NCBI GenBank assembly: GCA_016165875.1
Contig: JABBOT010000002.1
Span: 41,718,811-41,782,810, forward strand
Origin: Acanthopleura granulata
Taxonomy: Eukaryota; Mollusca; Polyplacophora; Chitonida; Chitonidae
Length of the DNA stretch: 64,000 nucleotides
Direction: 5' to 3'
Part shown: positions 25,301 to 35,098 of the stretch, one piece after another
Layout of the letters: every line of letters starts with the position of its first letter
How positions within the stretch are numbered: position 1 is the first letter of the stretch
Program-made: the position numbers and the translations under genes
Notes under the pieces: model-generated
What the model was told of the DNA's origin: nothing
The model's input: the letters and a program-made list of their open reading frames with translations, nothing else
Database searches by the model: none

Positions 25301-28300
25301 ATATGTGCTCAAACAGAACTTCTGAAGGTAGTACACAAACACTGCAGCGCCACAGCAGATTTTCTCTCGCGATTTGGACCCTTTTGTGTAGCCCTCCAGG
25401 ATCTCCTATAGGAACTAAATGTTTCAGAGCGGTGACATAATTTTGACACCTGAATCACAAATTTATCCCACCGATAAATGAAAGAATGAACTCCGTATAA
25501 ACTGTGTCTAATTTACCGACGCTGAATCAGTTTTCAGATCAAGATGAGCTCAAGCTGGAAGACCCGAGTATGACACTAGGCTTGTGGTGACCACAGGCTA
25601 TAGTCTGACCAGTGTCCGGCTTATTTATTTATTTGATTGTTGCTTGACGACATACACAGATTTGTGGTCTTTCGCAGATATACTGAATCAATTAAGGTGA
25701 CACCTTGCTCCAGAACAGCCACACCATTCAGCAATTCCTTGTGATAGACCGGTATAATGGTTGCACGGAGAGCACAGTCAGCCGAACTTACTGTTCTCCT
25801 GCGGCCCGTTTCACAAAGCTGTGGCAACACTACGCCAAGCGTATTAACCATGTTAACGTATCTCTTCGCTGTATGTTGTCATGGAAATTACGCCAGGAGC
25901 AATTTGCGACTGCTTGTATAAAACTGGGCGGAAGCAAAAGTGTACAGTACCCGGAGGGTCAGAGGTTGTTAGGTGTGCGCAAATGTCAGAGACGTGTGTA
26001 CGGCTATAACTGTTTAACAAGTTTCCTCAAATCCGAATGGCTATGTAATAGTTCCCCCTGTACACCCTACCCCGACCTGCCTTGCCTGAAACCAGGTTCT
26101 TATTCAGTCGGATTATACCGACATGTTGCGTGGGTATACGACCTGATATTTCAACGACAAAATCAATATTTTCATGAGTTCTAAGTCGTGACATCAAGGC
26201 TAACAAGATGAATTAATGAATGAATACTTATTGTTTAAAGCCCTACTCAAGAATATTTCACTTATACCAAGGCGGTGTCTCCTTGGTGCAGGACGGATTT
26301 CCACCGTATCTTTTATCTGGTGCTGCCTCACCGAGACGACTTGCCGAAGACACCCAACAATCCCCTTCACCCAGTCACATTATACTGAAACCGGGCCGAC
26401 CAGTCCACCCTTCATCCAATTCATTGCTGAGCGCGACCCAGGTTTGAACCCAGATCTCCCCGTCCGAAAGCGGACGCTCTACCAACTGCGCTATCCGGGC
26501 GGGTCAAAAGATGAGAAGAACACAGCTCGGATGGGGGCCAGTGACGGCACAGACAAAAAATATACTTGCCTATGTCCAACTGTAGAAGAAATATGAAAGG
26601 CGCGAGACAGTATTGCTTGAAGAAATAACAACACAGTCTCGCTGATCCATTTGTAACTCTAAATCTGCGAGGTCAGATAGTCGCATACCATACTCTTCAT
26701 TTTGGGAAAGCCACAATACAGAATACCGAATTTATTCACACCTGTATGTTATTATTAACTGCATCAAAGCTGAAAGCAATTTATCACAGATGTTTGAAGG
26801 AAGTTTAAGGTTTGCACCTGTGCAGGCCTAGAGAGATAGCCGCTATTGGATATTCCTTGCCCGATTCGTTCCCCAGGCTAACTCTAGCTGTAACTATTCT
26901 GTAAATTGACAAAATTCTGTTTTTGCTGCTAATTACATATGTTATATATGACACAGTTGTTCAGTTATTCGGACAATGTGGTCGACACATGTGGTGTAAC
27001 AGGATATTGTGTTGTCCAGAACATACTAGGCCTGTTTTGTAGCTTAATCTGCTGTTGTATCATCACAAAATTATTATACACATTAATATTTCAAATTAAG
27101 TTTTATAGGGCAAGGCAGACAAATTGATAATAATGACTGGAATAATAATATCAATAAACTATACGGCGAAGGGCGGACTGAAATAGACTTCTGATTGGCC
27201 AAGCAACGTCACGTCAAGCAGATGTACATTTAAAATTTCCACAGAATAAAAACATATCTCCATTAAATTTCATGGGGAAGGATGACGTGTTATATACAGA
27301 GGCCTGACTTTATAAGTCATGCATACACACCGTTAAATGAGTAACAGAGTTGAGTAATAAAAGTCGTATCTGGTTACTTTTACATCGTTGATATAATCTG
27401 GGAGTGGAGACACTAATCAACGAGTGCTGTGAGCAAATCTATGACTTTATACAGCACTTTTTCGACACTGCCTCTTCGGGGTTTTTATGACGATTACTTA
27501 TGACAAGACTGAATGCTTGATATAACGGTACATTCGTCTTGTGACAGGTTTTCCTACATGTATAAGATTCCGCTGAGCTTGCATTGTTGGCCTTATAAAC
27601 TCAGCCAGTCATGCATTGCATATATGGTCTTCTAACTGCCACAAAATGTAAGTGAGGTTTCCATGGCACGGAATACACGCAACAGAAACCTGCCACTTAT
27701 GTGCAGCAAACTGCGGGAATGTCTTTATTCAGACTCTGAATATACGGGGCTTTACCATTGACTGAACCATTGACACACACACAGGTAAGTTTAACATATG
27801 AGGTGTTTATATACAGTATGCAAACAGCTGAATCGTCCCCCAGGCTATCCTGAAATACGTGTATCAGTCGGCATATATGAATTTACCCTACAATATGCTC
27901 TAAGTATACTCAGTCTGTGATACAATGTATTGCACACTCAGTATATGCGGAGCGTTACACTCACATATCAGCCAATGAGAAATATTACGCACATGTATCA
28001 GCCTACTGAGAATATTACACTTACATATCACGCTATGTGGGAACATTACCTCACATATTAGCCTACTGGGAATATTACACTTACATATCAGCCTACTGGG
28101 AATATTACACTTACATATCACGCTATGTGGGAACATTACCTCACATATTAGCCTACTGGGAATATTACACTCACATGTCAGCCTGCTGGGAATATTGCCT
28201 CATATCAGTGTACTGGGGAATATTACACTCATACATCAGCTTATGGAGGAATATTGCGATCTATGCTGAAGATCAGGCTGATTAGGCTTAATATGCCGAA

Positions 28301-29507
28301 TGTCAGTCTAAGAGCTCGACATTTATAATTTAAGCATTATTCTCATAACTCTAATAAGTCTCTATGACGCCATTTGTAAAGACCTAGCTCATGACACATG
28401 CCAAAGACATCGGAACTGATATTTTAAATATACTGGATACAGGTTCGACCATTACAGACTATCCATCAGTTATATAAAGCACGTCGTAAGCGCCACAAAT
28501 GACATCACTACCTTTCACAGGCTCAGCAACTGTACAGACCTATCCCATGACGCATGACACGGGCATCAGTCAGGACACCGTTACTTGATTCAGTATCACC
28601 TCTGAAGGCTACAGACCTGTCCCATGACGCATGACACGGACACCAGTCAGGACACCGTTACCTGATTCAGGCTACAGACATTAGAGATGACACAATTGCC
28701 TGATGCAACACAAAGTAAACAACGTGTGCATTTTCCCCTTTCATCAGCGGCGAAATTAATCTACCGTGCAAAGTAAACACAAACACTGTTTGTAGTTTTA
28801 GATTGGTATAGAGCACGTATCTCAAAATAATATGATGACCTAATGCACGAAATGTATGTACAGCCAGTCTTTCATGACGTAACCAGACGTGTCCAATCTA
28901 TCATACACTAGATTACTAGCATATGTCCGTCGTTGCAGTTCTGATGCAGTTTACCAAAGGTGTGATCAGCCTTTCATTACATAATAATTGCACATGTATT
29001 TATTTATTTGATTGATGTTTTACGCCCTACTTAACAATATTTCATTGACATGACGGCGGCCAGCATTAAGGTGGGAGGAAACTGGGTAGTACCCGGGAGA
29101 AGCCCGCGGGACGCCGCTCTGGAGGGCTAACCCTTCGGCAATTGAACATTGAGTACTATATTATATAAGGAGCGCTGACAAATTCAACAAGCTGTTTTGA
29201 TGCTACCTAACAACTTACCTTTAAAGGATACACGCATATGAAAGGTTTTAGGATGTGTGGACTGTTTTTTCTTACCAAAAGGTTCAGTTATGGGTTCTAA
29301 ACTTTAAAAATAAAAGAAAAAGTTGAGCACATACCTCCTGATTGAAGTTAGTCTCGCCTCTTCCTGCTGGATGTAGTTATCCAGCATCTCTTCCATCTTC
29401 AACGTGGAATCAAACAGCGCCTCCAGGCGGGCGGTGGAGGAAAACACCTCTGCTGACAGTGGGCCCATCAGGCCCAGCAGCGTCACTAACAACGTTAACT
29501 GCACCAT
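10276..29507 (-). CDS. P4HA: Prolyl 4-hydroxylase alpha subunit, copy A (13 exons, 524 aa)
   Basis: Collagen-type prolyl 4-hydroxylase alpha subunit: an Fe(II)/2-oxoglutarate dioxygenase of the ER lumen that works as a tetramer with protein disulfide isomerase. Exons 1 to 13: 29335-29507, 21179-21324, 20158-20483, 19203-19254, 18456-18607, 16925-17089, 16673-16737, 15593-15707, 13916-13969, 12943-13017, 11566-11634, 10948-11044, 10276-10361. They sum to 1,575 nt in one unbroken frame. Order: signal peptide (about 1-19), alpha-N dimerisation region (about 20-106), peptide-binding domain (about 107-232), linker with LCRGE, then the catalytic domain. Iron ligands are H411, D413 (HYEPHLD) and H485 (THAGCPV); K495 (GQKW) would bind 2-oxoglutarate. 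Length is close to the roughly 530 residues usual for the family. GGATVFP and WIREHGQEFR are further hallmarks. The downstream neighbour is a tandem paralogue with the same intron map. Very secure. Confidence 0.95.
10948..11044 (-). CDS. P4HA: P4HA copy A exon 12: distal His and 2-oxoglutarate Lys
   Basis: A 97-nt exon containing AAFWYNLNRAGENDERLTHA and GCPVLLGQKW. H485 is the third iron ligand and K495, ten residues on, the 2-oxoglutarate anchor. The donor is GGG|GTGAGT, which splits a codon after its first base. Confidence 0.93.
11931..12052 (-). mobile_element. SINE 3' part in P4HA copy-A intron 10
   Basis: TTTATTTTTTATTTGATTGG, TGTTTTACCCCCTACTCAAG, CGCTCAGCATCATGGTGGGA and GGGCCCGGGCGAAACCCCCG, in the shared order, truncated at the head. 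Confidence 0.7.
12640..12942 (-). repeat. Tandem degenerate copies of P4HA copy-A exon 10 and its donor
   Basis: The plus-strand segment over the real donor and exon end (12938-12997, TTACGTAAAATAGGAAAGTG and so on) recurs at about 12834-12893 and 12736-12795, and more weakly near 12652. Spacing is roughly 85-104 bp. The copies keep blocks such as TTCTGTGGAAACTAA in place of the real TTTTGCAGAAAGTCT but do not encode the exon: stops and shifts interrupt FLQNTGDRLATF. Confidence 0.6.
13185..13735. repeat. Diverged tandem repeat in P4HA copy-A intron 9
   Basis: Repeated ACAGAAAGACACATCGTGGT, GTAATGGTGGG and TTATTGTAATAATGGTACG blocks. The clearest unit is about 109 bp (13331 to 13440). Later copies at 13560-13720 keep only the ATAATGGTGGG core. 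Confidence 0.65.
13916..13969 (-). CDS. P4HA: P4HA copy A exon 9: HxD iron-binding exon
   Basis: A 54-nt exon encoding IVNYGIGGHYEPHLDIYQ. It supplies the first two iron ligands, H411 and D413. Family members usually have Q at the H407 position (GGQYEPH), as copy B does; H here is a modest change beside the active site. Boundaries TTTTGACAG and CAA|GTGAG. Confidence 0.93.
14310..14460. promoter_or_regulatory. Cluster of TGACGTCA-like sites in P4HA copy-A intron 8
   Basis: Within 150 bp there are ATGACGTCGAA, TGTGACGTTGA, GATGACGTCAAG, AACGTCATG and CTGACGTCACAC. TGACGTCA is the binding site of CREB/ATF factors. Several TGACGTCA-like sites also occur in intron 6 of copy B. Function is inferred; the motif could instead belong to an old repeat. 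Confidence 0.3.
16119..16650. repeat. 93-bp satellite, about 5.5 copies, beside P4HA copy-A exon 7
   Basis: Unit starts fall at 16119, 16212, 16305, 16398, 16491 and 16584, exactly 93 bp apart. Each contains CAGCAGCTGTTATAACATAA and TGGATGTCATGTACTTATGA with very few differences, so this array is young or homogenised. It begins about 20 nt past the donor of exon 7 (16673). Confidence 0.93.
17100..18455. other. P4HA copy-A intron 5, no repeat recognised
   Basis: About 1.37 kb between exons 5 and 6. A less A+T-rich stretch at 17,490-18,160 is open on the plus strand for 135 codons and, overlapping, 112 codons. I recognise neither product, and there is no supporting splice or start context. Confidence 0.35.
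18765..18965 (-). mobile_element. SINE, partial, in P4HA copy-A intron 4
   Basis: TTTATTTATTTATTCATTTA, TTGGCGTTTTACCTCGTACT, CATATTATGGTGGAAGCAAA and GGAGAAAACCCACGACCAC match the family body. The head is lost. Confidence 0.65.
19385..20115. repeat. Pyrimidine-rich TTCATTC/CTCT repeat in P4HA copy-A intron 3
   Basis: About 730 bp of irregular CATTCCTTCA, TCTCTCTTTCATTC and similar units, purine-rich on the gene strand. It starts about 40 nt past the exon 3 donor. Long plus-strand open frames in it (up to 209 codons, Ser/Phe/His-rich) come from composition, not from a gene. Confidence 0.9.
20158..20483 (-). CDS. P4HA: P4HA copy A exon 3: peptide-substrate-binding domain
   Basis: A 326-nt exon encoding the helical peptide-binding region (GSASAILRLQRIYQLSKQEL near its start, ATLGLISVYLQ at its end). 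In the family this tetratricopeptide-like domain holds the proline-rich substrate through aromatic residues. The donor is CAG|GTAACG, followed within about 45 bp by a long purine-rich (gene strand) repeat. Confidence 0.9.
20700..20940. repeat. Diverged ~33-bp minisatellite in P4HA copy-A intron 2
   Basis: Roughly seven units with GTCTTGTGAGGATACAGCAG-like cores (20,741, 20,797, 20,830, 20,870 and others). It ends close to 20,940. Confidence 0.6.
21365..22385. repeat. Minisatellite of ACTGACAGACTG-type units, P4HA copy-A intron 1
   Basis: About 1 kb of variable units containing GACCAACTGACTGACAGACT, GACAGTTCTAT and similar blocks, with a spacing of about 40-55 bp. It stops about 40 bp before the acceptor of exon 2. 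Its plus-strand open frames (Thr/Asp/Gln/Leu repeats) are not genes. Confidence 0.8.
22800..23195. repeat. 43-bp minisatellite in P4HA copy-A intron 1
   Basis: About nine units, each with ACAACGGAACATGCATCAAG followed by ATGAAGTGTAGTTCATTTCA. Central units differ at only a few positions; the edges are more diverged. Confidence 0.85.
23200..25620. other. P4HA copy-A intron 1, nothing recognised
   Basis: A+T-rich intron sequence without a repeat or exon that I can identify on either strand. Confidence 0.4.
25620..25665 (-). mobile_element. Short SINE-tail fragment
   Basis: TTATTTATTTATTTGATTG followed by TTGCTTGACGACATACACAG. The same start, TTTACTGATTGTTGCTTGAC, is seen near 53,590. This suggests a second tail type; only the end is visible. 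Confidence 0.35.
25799..25930. mobile_element. Probable MITE with CCCGTTTCACAAAGC-type inverted ends
   Basis: The left end GCGGCCCGTTTCACAAAGCT and the inverted right end CCGCCCAGTTTTATACAAGC match imperfectly, with ACTACGCC/TTACGCC blocks inside. About 130 bp, no coding capacity. A related, more decayed element may lie at 50,416-50,510. The 159-codon open frame across it is not a gene. Confidence 0.5.
26205..26512 (-). mobile_element. tRNA-derived SINE, minus strand
   Basis: On the minus strand the head reads CCCGGATAGCGCAGTTGGTA then GAGCG, an A box, and later GGGTTCAAACCTGGG, a B box. The body ends in the shared tail seen on the plus strand as CCTACTCAAGAATATTTCAC. The acceptor stem cannot pair, so this is a SINE head and not a functional tRNA gene. 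It lies in copy-A intron 1. Confidence 0.75.
26520..27890. other. P4HA copy-A intron 1, nothing recognised
   Basis: A+T-rich, no repeat or exon identified. Confidence 0.4.
27895..28265. repeat. 30-bp minisatellite in P4HA copy-A intron 1
   Basis: About 12 units with TCACATATCAGCCTACTGGG followed by AATATTACAC. A variant pair (CGCTATGTGGGAACATTACC) recurs as a block, showing a higher-order duplication. Multiple-of-three length gives open frames on both strands, which I do not treat as genes. Confidence 0.85.
28535..28680. repeat. Two-copy direct repeat
   Basis: A segment with CCCATGACGCATGACACGG then CAGTCAGGACACCGTTACTTG occurs twice, about 77 bp apart, in copy-A intron 1. Confidence 0.65.
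28998..29130 (-). mobile_element. SINE 3' part (TTTATTT / TTTTACGCCCTAC tail type)
   Basis: TATTTATTTATTTGATTGAT, TTTTACGCCCTACTTAAC, GACGGCGGCCAGCATTAAGG and TGGGAGGAAACTGGG follow the shared SINE order. It is truncated before the tRNA-like head and lies about 200 bp from copy-A exon 1. Confidence 0.7.
29335..29507 (-). CDS. P4HA: P4HA copy A exon 1: signal peptide and start of N domain
   Basis: Starts at ATG 29507. The first 19 residues (MVQLTLLVTLLGLMGPLSA) form a signal peptide with a small residue at the likely cleavage point, followed by EVFSSTARLEAL, matching the FTS...L start of mature alpha subunits. The exon ends with two bases of a split codon before GTATGTG. Copy B has the same layout and phase. 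Confidence 0.9.
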
Positions 29508-29560
29508 GGCACTGTCCTCTTATTGTGTACTGCTGGCACTACAAAAGGTTTACAGCGTCC

Positions 29561-29566
29561 TTATAA
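29561..29566 (-). promoter_or_regulatory. Candidate TATA element of P4HA copy A
   Basis: Minus-strand GCGTTATAAGGACGC lies about 54 nt before the ATG. Copy B has a TATTTATA at nearly the same distance (about 51 nt), so both genes may use a TATA promoter with a very short leader. Inferred from position and sequence only. Confidence 0.35.
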
Positions 29567-29579
29567 CGCAGTAAGGAAG

Positions 29580-29885
29580 CAAGAAACAGAGTAGAGAGTC
29601 AAGAGTCAGAGTCCAGGGTCAACTTCAAGAGAACAGACTCATCAATCAACGACCAGAGTACGGAGTACGAAGACAAACAGAGTATAATCAACAGTCAGAG
29701 TGCAGTTTCTTGCCAGAGTCAACAGTCGGAGTACAACCAACAGGCAGAGTATGGAGTTCTGTCGCCAACAGTAGAGAGTCAAGAGTTAAAATACAGGTAA
29801 TAACCAGAACCCAGCAGAGCGACAAGAGTACAGAGTCAACAGTCAGAGTACCGTAGACAATCAACAGTCTAGAACCAAGAATCCA
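29580..29885. repeat. AG-rich degenerate repeat upstream of P4HA copy A
   Basis: Repeated AGAGTCAACAGTCAGAGTAC-like units of about 20-25 bp, starting roughly 15 bp beyond the candidate TATA element. Strongly purine-biased on the plus strand. It would sit in the proximal promoter. Confidence 0.65.
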
Positions 29886-29899
29886 CACGGGCACGGTGT

Positions 29900-32530
29900 T
29901 TAGACAGGGATCATCGGCAGTACCTTTCCATCACCATGTCATGTTAACACTGACATATATTTTTCCGCTAAGTTCCTGGTGTGGTTTTCTCCAACCTGAG
30001 ATCCCCAGGTGGTCAGCTTGACTAAACTCTGCTCTCTGCGTAGAGACCTGTTGTATTCCAGGTGGAGAGGTCCCGCTTGTGAGCTAAGGTGTGCAGATCT
30101 TCAGGGTTGTCATTCCCTGGCAGATCTGTCCACCTGATCTTGCTCCTCTAGACCAGTCAAATCGTCGCTGCCCAGGCTGTGACGTAGTTACCGCCTTCCA
30201 GGCTGTGAGGTACGTGTCTCTTACCCCCGTACCTGCTCCGCTGAGCACGACTAGCTCAGCGTATACAAAATCACCGCTCTTTAGGGAAGACGGGACGCAC
30301 TCTAATCGTTCCGATATTTATCTAATTACACGAGGTCTTGTATTTTATACTTGCAGGTAAAAACAAAGGTAAAACATTGGCGTGTGTGGTTAGGGTGGGT
30401 ATAGCATGACCTTAAAGGTTTTTTAAGTCCTACTTTGCCCACCAGTCAGTATTTGTACACGTGATACAGTTGTCTTCAACATGAATAGGTCTAGCTTGGC
30501 TAGGACCGGTGATATACTGTCGAATTTGTACCAGTCAAATGTCTTGCTTACGCTTCAAAACAACTTGACCTCATGAAGTGAATAAATCAGATGTGTGTGC
30601 AGGCAAATGGAACTTAAATAACCCCCAGCACGTCATCGTTCACAGAGATCAGAAATACAGTTTATCAGTTGGAGAACTTCGTGTATTACACCTATATTCA
30701 AGAGTCGCTGTGACTTTTTTCTTTTAAAATTTTATTTTAGTGAACCTTTTGATTTAAGTATTTTCTGTGTTCTTTTGTCAACCACAACAGGCGTACAACA
30801 CATATTTACGGTAATGATAGTATCGGTGAGGGGTTAAATATGTGCGAGATAAGCAAACACTTGTTTTTAGCCCTACACCATAAGATAATTAGACATATAT
30901 CGGCACTCCATAAGACATATGCATGCGAGTGAATTGTGTAAAGGCTTGAACGTAGGCCCATATTACCATGCAAAGTTATCAGTGCGCAAAAAATCTCGTA
31001 GCCTAAGACGTATTGTGCACAATCGATAGGATGAACGGAATCACGATGTAAAAAATTTTTTGCAATGCGATTAAATATTAAACTAGTTTATGCAAACGGT
31101 CTCTTTTACATTTAGATTGAAATGATGCTTCGATAGAAAAAATGTTTGATAAATAACTCCAAGATAAAATTCTATCGATATCTTATGATGAAAGCAGAAT
31201 TTTACAACAGGATGTGGAGAGTTTTGATGCGTTTAAGTACGAATTAAGCTTATTTTAAATTCTGTTCATTTATTTATTTCATTGGTGTTTTACGCCTTAC
31301 TCAAGAATGTTTCACTTACACGATGACGGGGAGCATTATGGTGGGAGGAAATCGGGCAGGGAACTTATTTTAAAGGACAGTCAAATACATGTACCTGCGG
31401 ACGCGAAACATGCATTTCCATGACTTTTCTTTACCGGATGAAAATGATATTAATTATTAATAATTATTTTATAATCTCATGCAACTATACTACAACTGCT
31501 TTGCCATGTAACTTATTACCTAATCTCATGACCGAAGAATTAATTTATATCACCGCAGAATAGTTTTTACCTCTCAGGTAAACACAGAATTAGGTCTCGA
31601 CTGACGACAAGTCGACAAGAGTAACACTTTGATTCATTGGTTAAGTTTCTGTAAATTTTCGCGTTTCAGATGAAGCTGTGGCTAAACTTTCTATCAGGTG
31701 ACAGTAACCATTATGTCCCAGGTAAAAGATGATTTATGATCAAGAAGTGCACATCTGTTCCTCTAAATCCGCACTGATGATAAATATTAGCTTACTATTT
31801 AAAATGACTGGAAAAAAGTGTACCAGCTCTTAAACCAACAACGTAGGCCAGCAACGCCCTCTTTACAACATGTCTAATCTGTTTGCTCAACAAGTATATT
31901 ACATAGCAAGTAAACAACGAGAGCCATACCTGATTTATGATTAATTGGTTACATGTTAATTATCTAATGTTTCTAACTAGTGTCAGTATCAGTTGTGCGA
32001 GATAAGCTATAGTTAGCCACTTCTTTGTGGCACGTGTTGGCTGATGATCGATGAACATGGACTGAAATACATCTCTTTACGATCTGACTGACCTACAGTT
32101 GTTATGACACCATAGTTATTTATTTATTTGTTATTTTTTAAGCTCATTAACAATGTATAACAGATATATGTCAAAAGATATGTTGACATTCCCACCAACA
32201 CTGGCCTGTTCATTGCAATCTATGACCACAGTTATATCTGCAGTCTTCGCCAAACTGGTTGGTGCATGCAAAATTATATCTATTTCCAGACGCTTGCAAT
32301 AATTTTGATAAGAATAACATTTATAGCGTATATTTCTCTATTCTCTCTCTTGTTGCACTTCAGAAATCACAATAGTTTCACCACTATCACTCATTTGTCT
32401 TAATAAAACTGCCATTTGAGTAAGCCTACTACTTGTGCTTAGAAAATGTGTACATAGAAGCAAACGGGCAAACGGCAATATTACGGAATGTAAAACTATC
32501 TTTCAGCATTCCATATAGTTTATTGAGAAT
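29900..32530. other. Intergenic region upstream of P4HA copy A
   Basis: 30,000-30,360 is less A+T-rich, but no exon was recognised. A SINE piece lies at 31,267-31,365 and a TTATTTATTTATTTG tail remnant near 32,115. Otherwise A+T-rich with nothing identified. Confidence 0.4.
31267..31365 (-). mobile_element. SINE 3' fragment
   Basis: TTTATTTATTTCATTGGTGT, TTTTACGCCTTACTCAAG, CACGATGACGGGGAGCATTA and TGGTGGGAGGAAATCGGGC, in the common SINE order, then a sharp end. Confidence 0.7.
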
Positions 32531-32539
32531 GATATCAAA

Positions 32540-33690
32540 GGCAATTGTAATGATGAACGTTAGTACTTCGTGTGTCCTCTTCTTCCTTGAATAATGGCTT
32601 CCAAACGTCGAGGCATACTTGTCACCAGGTGAGCAAGTGCTTTTCCAGTCGAATACTGGCCCAAACTTCCAACAATGCGTCTCCCAGGTGATTTAGGTTT
32701 TGTGGCTGAGTCTCTGTGATCGAACACAACGGTCTAATTCTTCCTGTAAATTCTCTGTGACATTCAAATCTGGAGATTTAGGTGGTTGGGGTCTATGGTG
32801 ATGTTCTTATTTTCAAGAAAATATGTAACCACACTGGCACGATGAGCCGGGACATTGTCATCCTGGAAGGCAAAGTTATCATCGAAAGCTGCTCTAGCAC
32901 AGGGAATCATGTTTTGGCGCAGAATGTTCAGATAGCGTGCACCAGTGACGTTTTGGCACAACACGATGTCGGATTTGCCATCGTGATACATAGCTCCCTA
33001 GACATCCTCCCATTGCTGTTCTTTCCTGGATACAGTCATCTCGAAACCTCTCCCCAGAAAGACGATAAACTCTTGCTGTTCTATCACACTTGTAATGAAG
33101 AAAATTGGATTCGTCTGCCAAGAACACATGGCGCCAGTGATTCACGGTAAGGTGTCGCCACCGTTGGGCCCATGCTAAACACCGCTAACAGTGAGGTTGG
33201 AACAAGGCTGATTTCTTGACGAGTCGTCTAGCCCCATAACCCCTATGTCTCAGTCTGCGTGTTGTCGTTCTGACGCTAACGTCGACGTTTGGCATTCGAG
33301 CTCATCGATTTCGAAACCAACGTGAAGACATCCTTCGGTTTTGCAGTGCCAAAGTGTAAAGATGTCGGTCTTCTCTTGCTGTTGTGATTCGAGGACGACC
33401 TGTGCGTTTACATGCAATGACGTCACCGGTTCTACAAAACAGTACCAAAACTCTCGTGACGGTATTACGCCCTACCCTGGTTCTCCTCGCAGACGTCACT
33501 GATCCATAGCCCAGCGTTTCCCGATACTTATTGGGTCCGGCATGTTCTAAAGACTCGGATGGAGCAGAGAGAGGCTTTTCGTGTGCAAGTTTCTGACCTG
33601 TACAGCCTAAGGTCGTGTCACCCTTTCTAACGCTCCGGGGGAGGGAGGGGATTGAATTGTTATTGGCGCTTCTAACGCCCACCAGTTTTA
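32540..33690 (-). pseudogene. Broken Tc1/mariner-type transposase
   Basis: Pieces of a Tc1-like DDE transposase in different minus-strand frames. From 33,690 down: a DNA-binding half with RRTRVGRNTVTR and GRPRITTAREDR; a catalytic part with WRHVFLADESNF (first D) and YRLSGERF; then FQDDNVPAHRASVV (second D); then SPDLNVTENLQEELDR (third acidic residue, E); and a tail reading MPRRLEAIIQGRRGHTKY. Frame changes and stops separate the parts, so it cannot be expressed. Terminal inverted repeats could not be found. It sits between the two P4HA genes. Confidence 0.85.
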
Positions 33691-34739
33691 TTCTCTTGTA
33701 TTTAAACTAACTCTGCATTCGTCCATATGAAAAAGAAGGGACGGATTAAAATATGCTTATTTCCATGTGTAAATTGCCTAGCCACATTCTAATACCACAC
33801 AAAATACTGTCCGTAAGCATTTGTTGGGGAAGCTCTGATATCAAGTCCGGAATTTAAGTCTGAACGACAATCACCAATCATTTTGGCGCAGACTCTATAT
33901 ACAGACAAATCAACTGATTGTTTGTGAACTGAAGAGCCTGACTAAGAAAACATCTGACATCTAACGGACTCTAGAATGCGGTCTAGAAATCAATCTGAAA
34001 ATCGGCGAAGAGAGACCTGGGTATTTTAATTGCATAGACGATCAATACGTAGACGTGTGTCAAGCGCTATTTTAACAACCTGCCTTCCACAGCTGTGTGT
34101 TTGTAGAGGTTTATCAGCGGATGTTTAGGTCAGCGTCTGTGTTCATTTTTTTACCTACACTAGTCAGAAGAGGAAGTCTTGTACTGCTATTACAGGTGTA
34201 GCAGAATCCTATATACATGTATCATTTGGTTTTTCAAGGATTACTTTCAAAAGGCAAATAGTACTGCTTTGTACACGCGTTTGTGTAACTCGCGATGTAA
34301 ACACGATGTGTACCCCAGTTACACAATATGGTACACAATGAAAGTGTAGTTACACCAAGATGTCCTATATACAAGGTACAGATTGATGTTCCTACACAAA
34401 TTTGTTATAATTAATGTGTAATTGCGATACACATCTGGTGTAAACCTCTAGACAAAGCCGCAGATGAACTATGTATCAACAGCTAGTTTCGAGCCGGGGA
34501 ACTTAGTAGTCTGGCGCAGATCGGAGTTAACCATGTAGCTTTGTTATAGCATGTATTTCTGTCCCCTGTTGCTCCCAGCGCACCATGCACGTCTGTACGT
34601 GATTAAGATTAAGAAGCTCCTAGCTGGTAGAGACAACAAAATTATCAATAATCTTTGGCTCAGTGGTTGGTCGGTCTGCACCAAGATCTCGGATTCGCTT
34701 GTTTCTTTGAGTAAATAAGTTTGCCATAAGTTGTGGCAT

Positions 34740-34850
34740 AGCATCCCACTTAAGAATATTTCATTAACACGAAGGTGTTGTTAGAGCATTGTCGTGTATG
34801 GGTGGAGGAAACAGGAGTGTCCAGAAAATACCACCCGCCTATGGCAAGAC
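34740..34850 (-). mobile_element. Decayed SINE fragment
   Basis: CCACTTAAGAATATTTCATT, ACGAAGGTGTTG and GGGTGGAGGAAACAGG preserve the order of the shared SINE body without the TTTATTT end. Confidence 0.45.
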
Positions 34851-35043
34851 GAACTTTCTCACATGTGACGCACACATTTTGACCGCTGAGCGAACTCCGC
34901 AGCTCTCCGACGAACTTCCCGATAAGACAACCTTATATGGCCCATGAACGAAGTCGATCAGGTAAAGGAATCTGTCTTTGAAGTTGAAACTGAACTTAAT
35001 CGTGTGTTTGAGCGCTTAACATACATCTTTAACATATATAACG

Positions 35044-35045
<2 letters not shown>

Positions 35046-35095
<50 letters not shown>
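35046..35095. repeat. (TA)n microsatellite
   Basis: About 25 uninterrupted TA dinucleotides. Confidence 0.95.

Positions 35096-35098
<3 letters not shown>

Noticed and set aside
25705..26184. 159-codon plus-strand open frame
   Set aside because: Crosses a MITE-like element and intron sequence; the product matches nothing I know.
26440..26505. A tRNA gene on the minus strand
   Set aside because: A and B boxes are present, but the acceptor stem does not pair and the sequence continues into the SINE body and tail.
27900..28285. CRISPR-like regular array
   Set aside because: Units are contiguous 30-bp tandem repeats with no unique spacers, in an animal intron.
34260..34450. A transposon family shared with 58,560-58,710 (both rich in GTGTAC and TACACA words)
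   Set aside because: No consistent alignment or inverted ends could be followed by eye.
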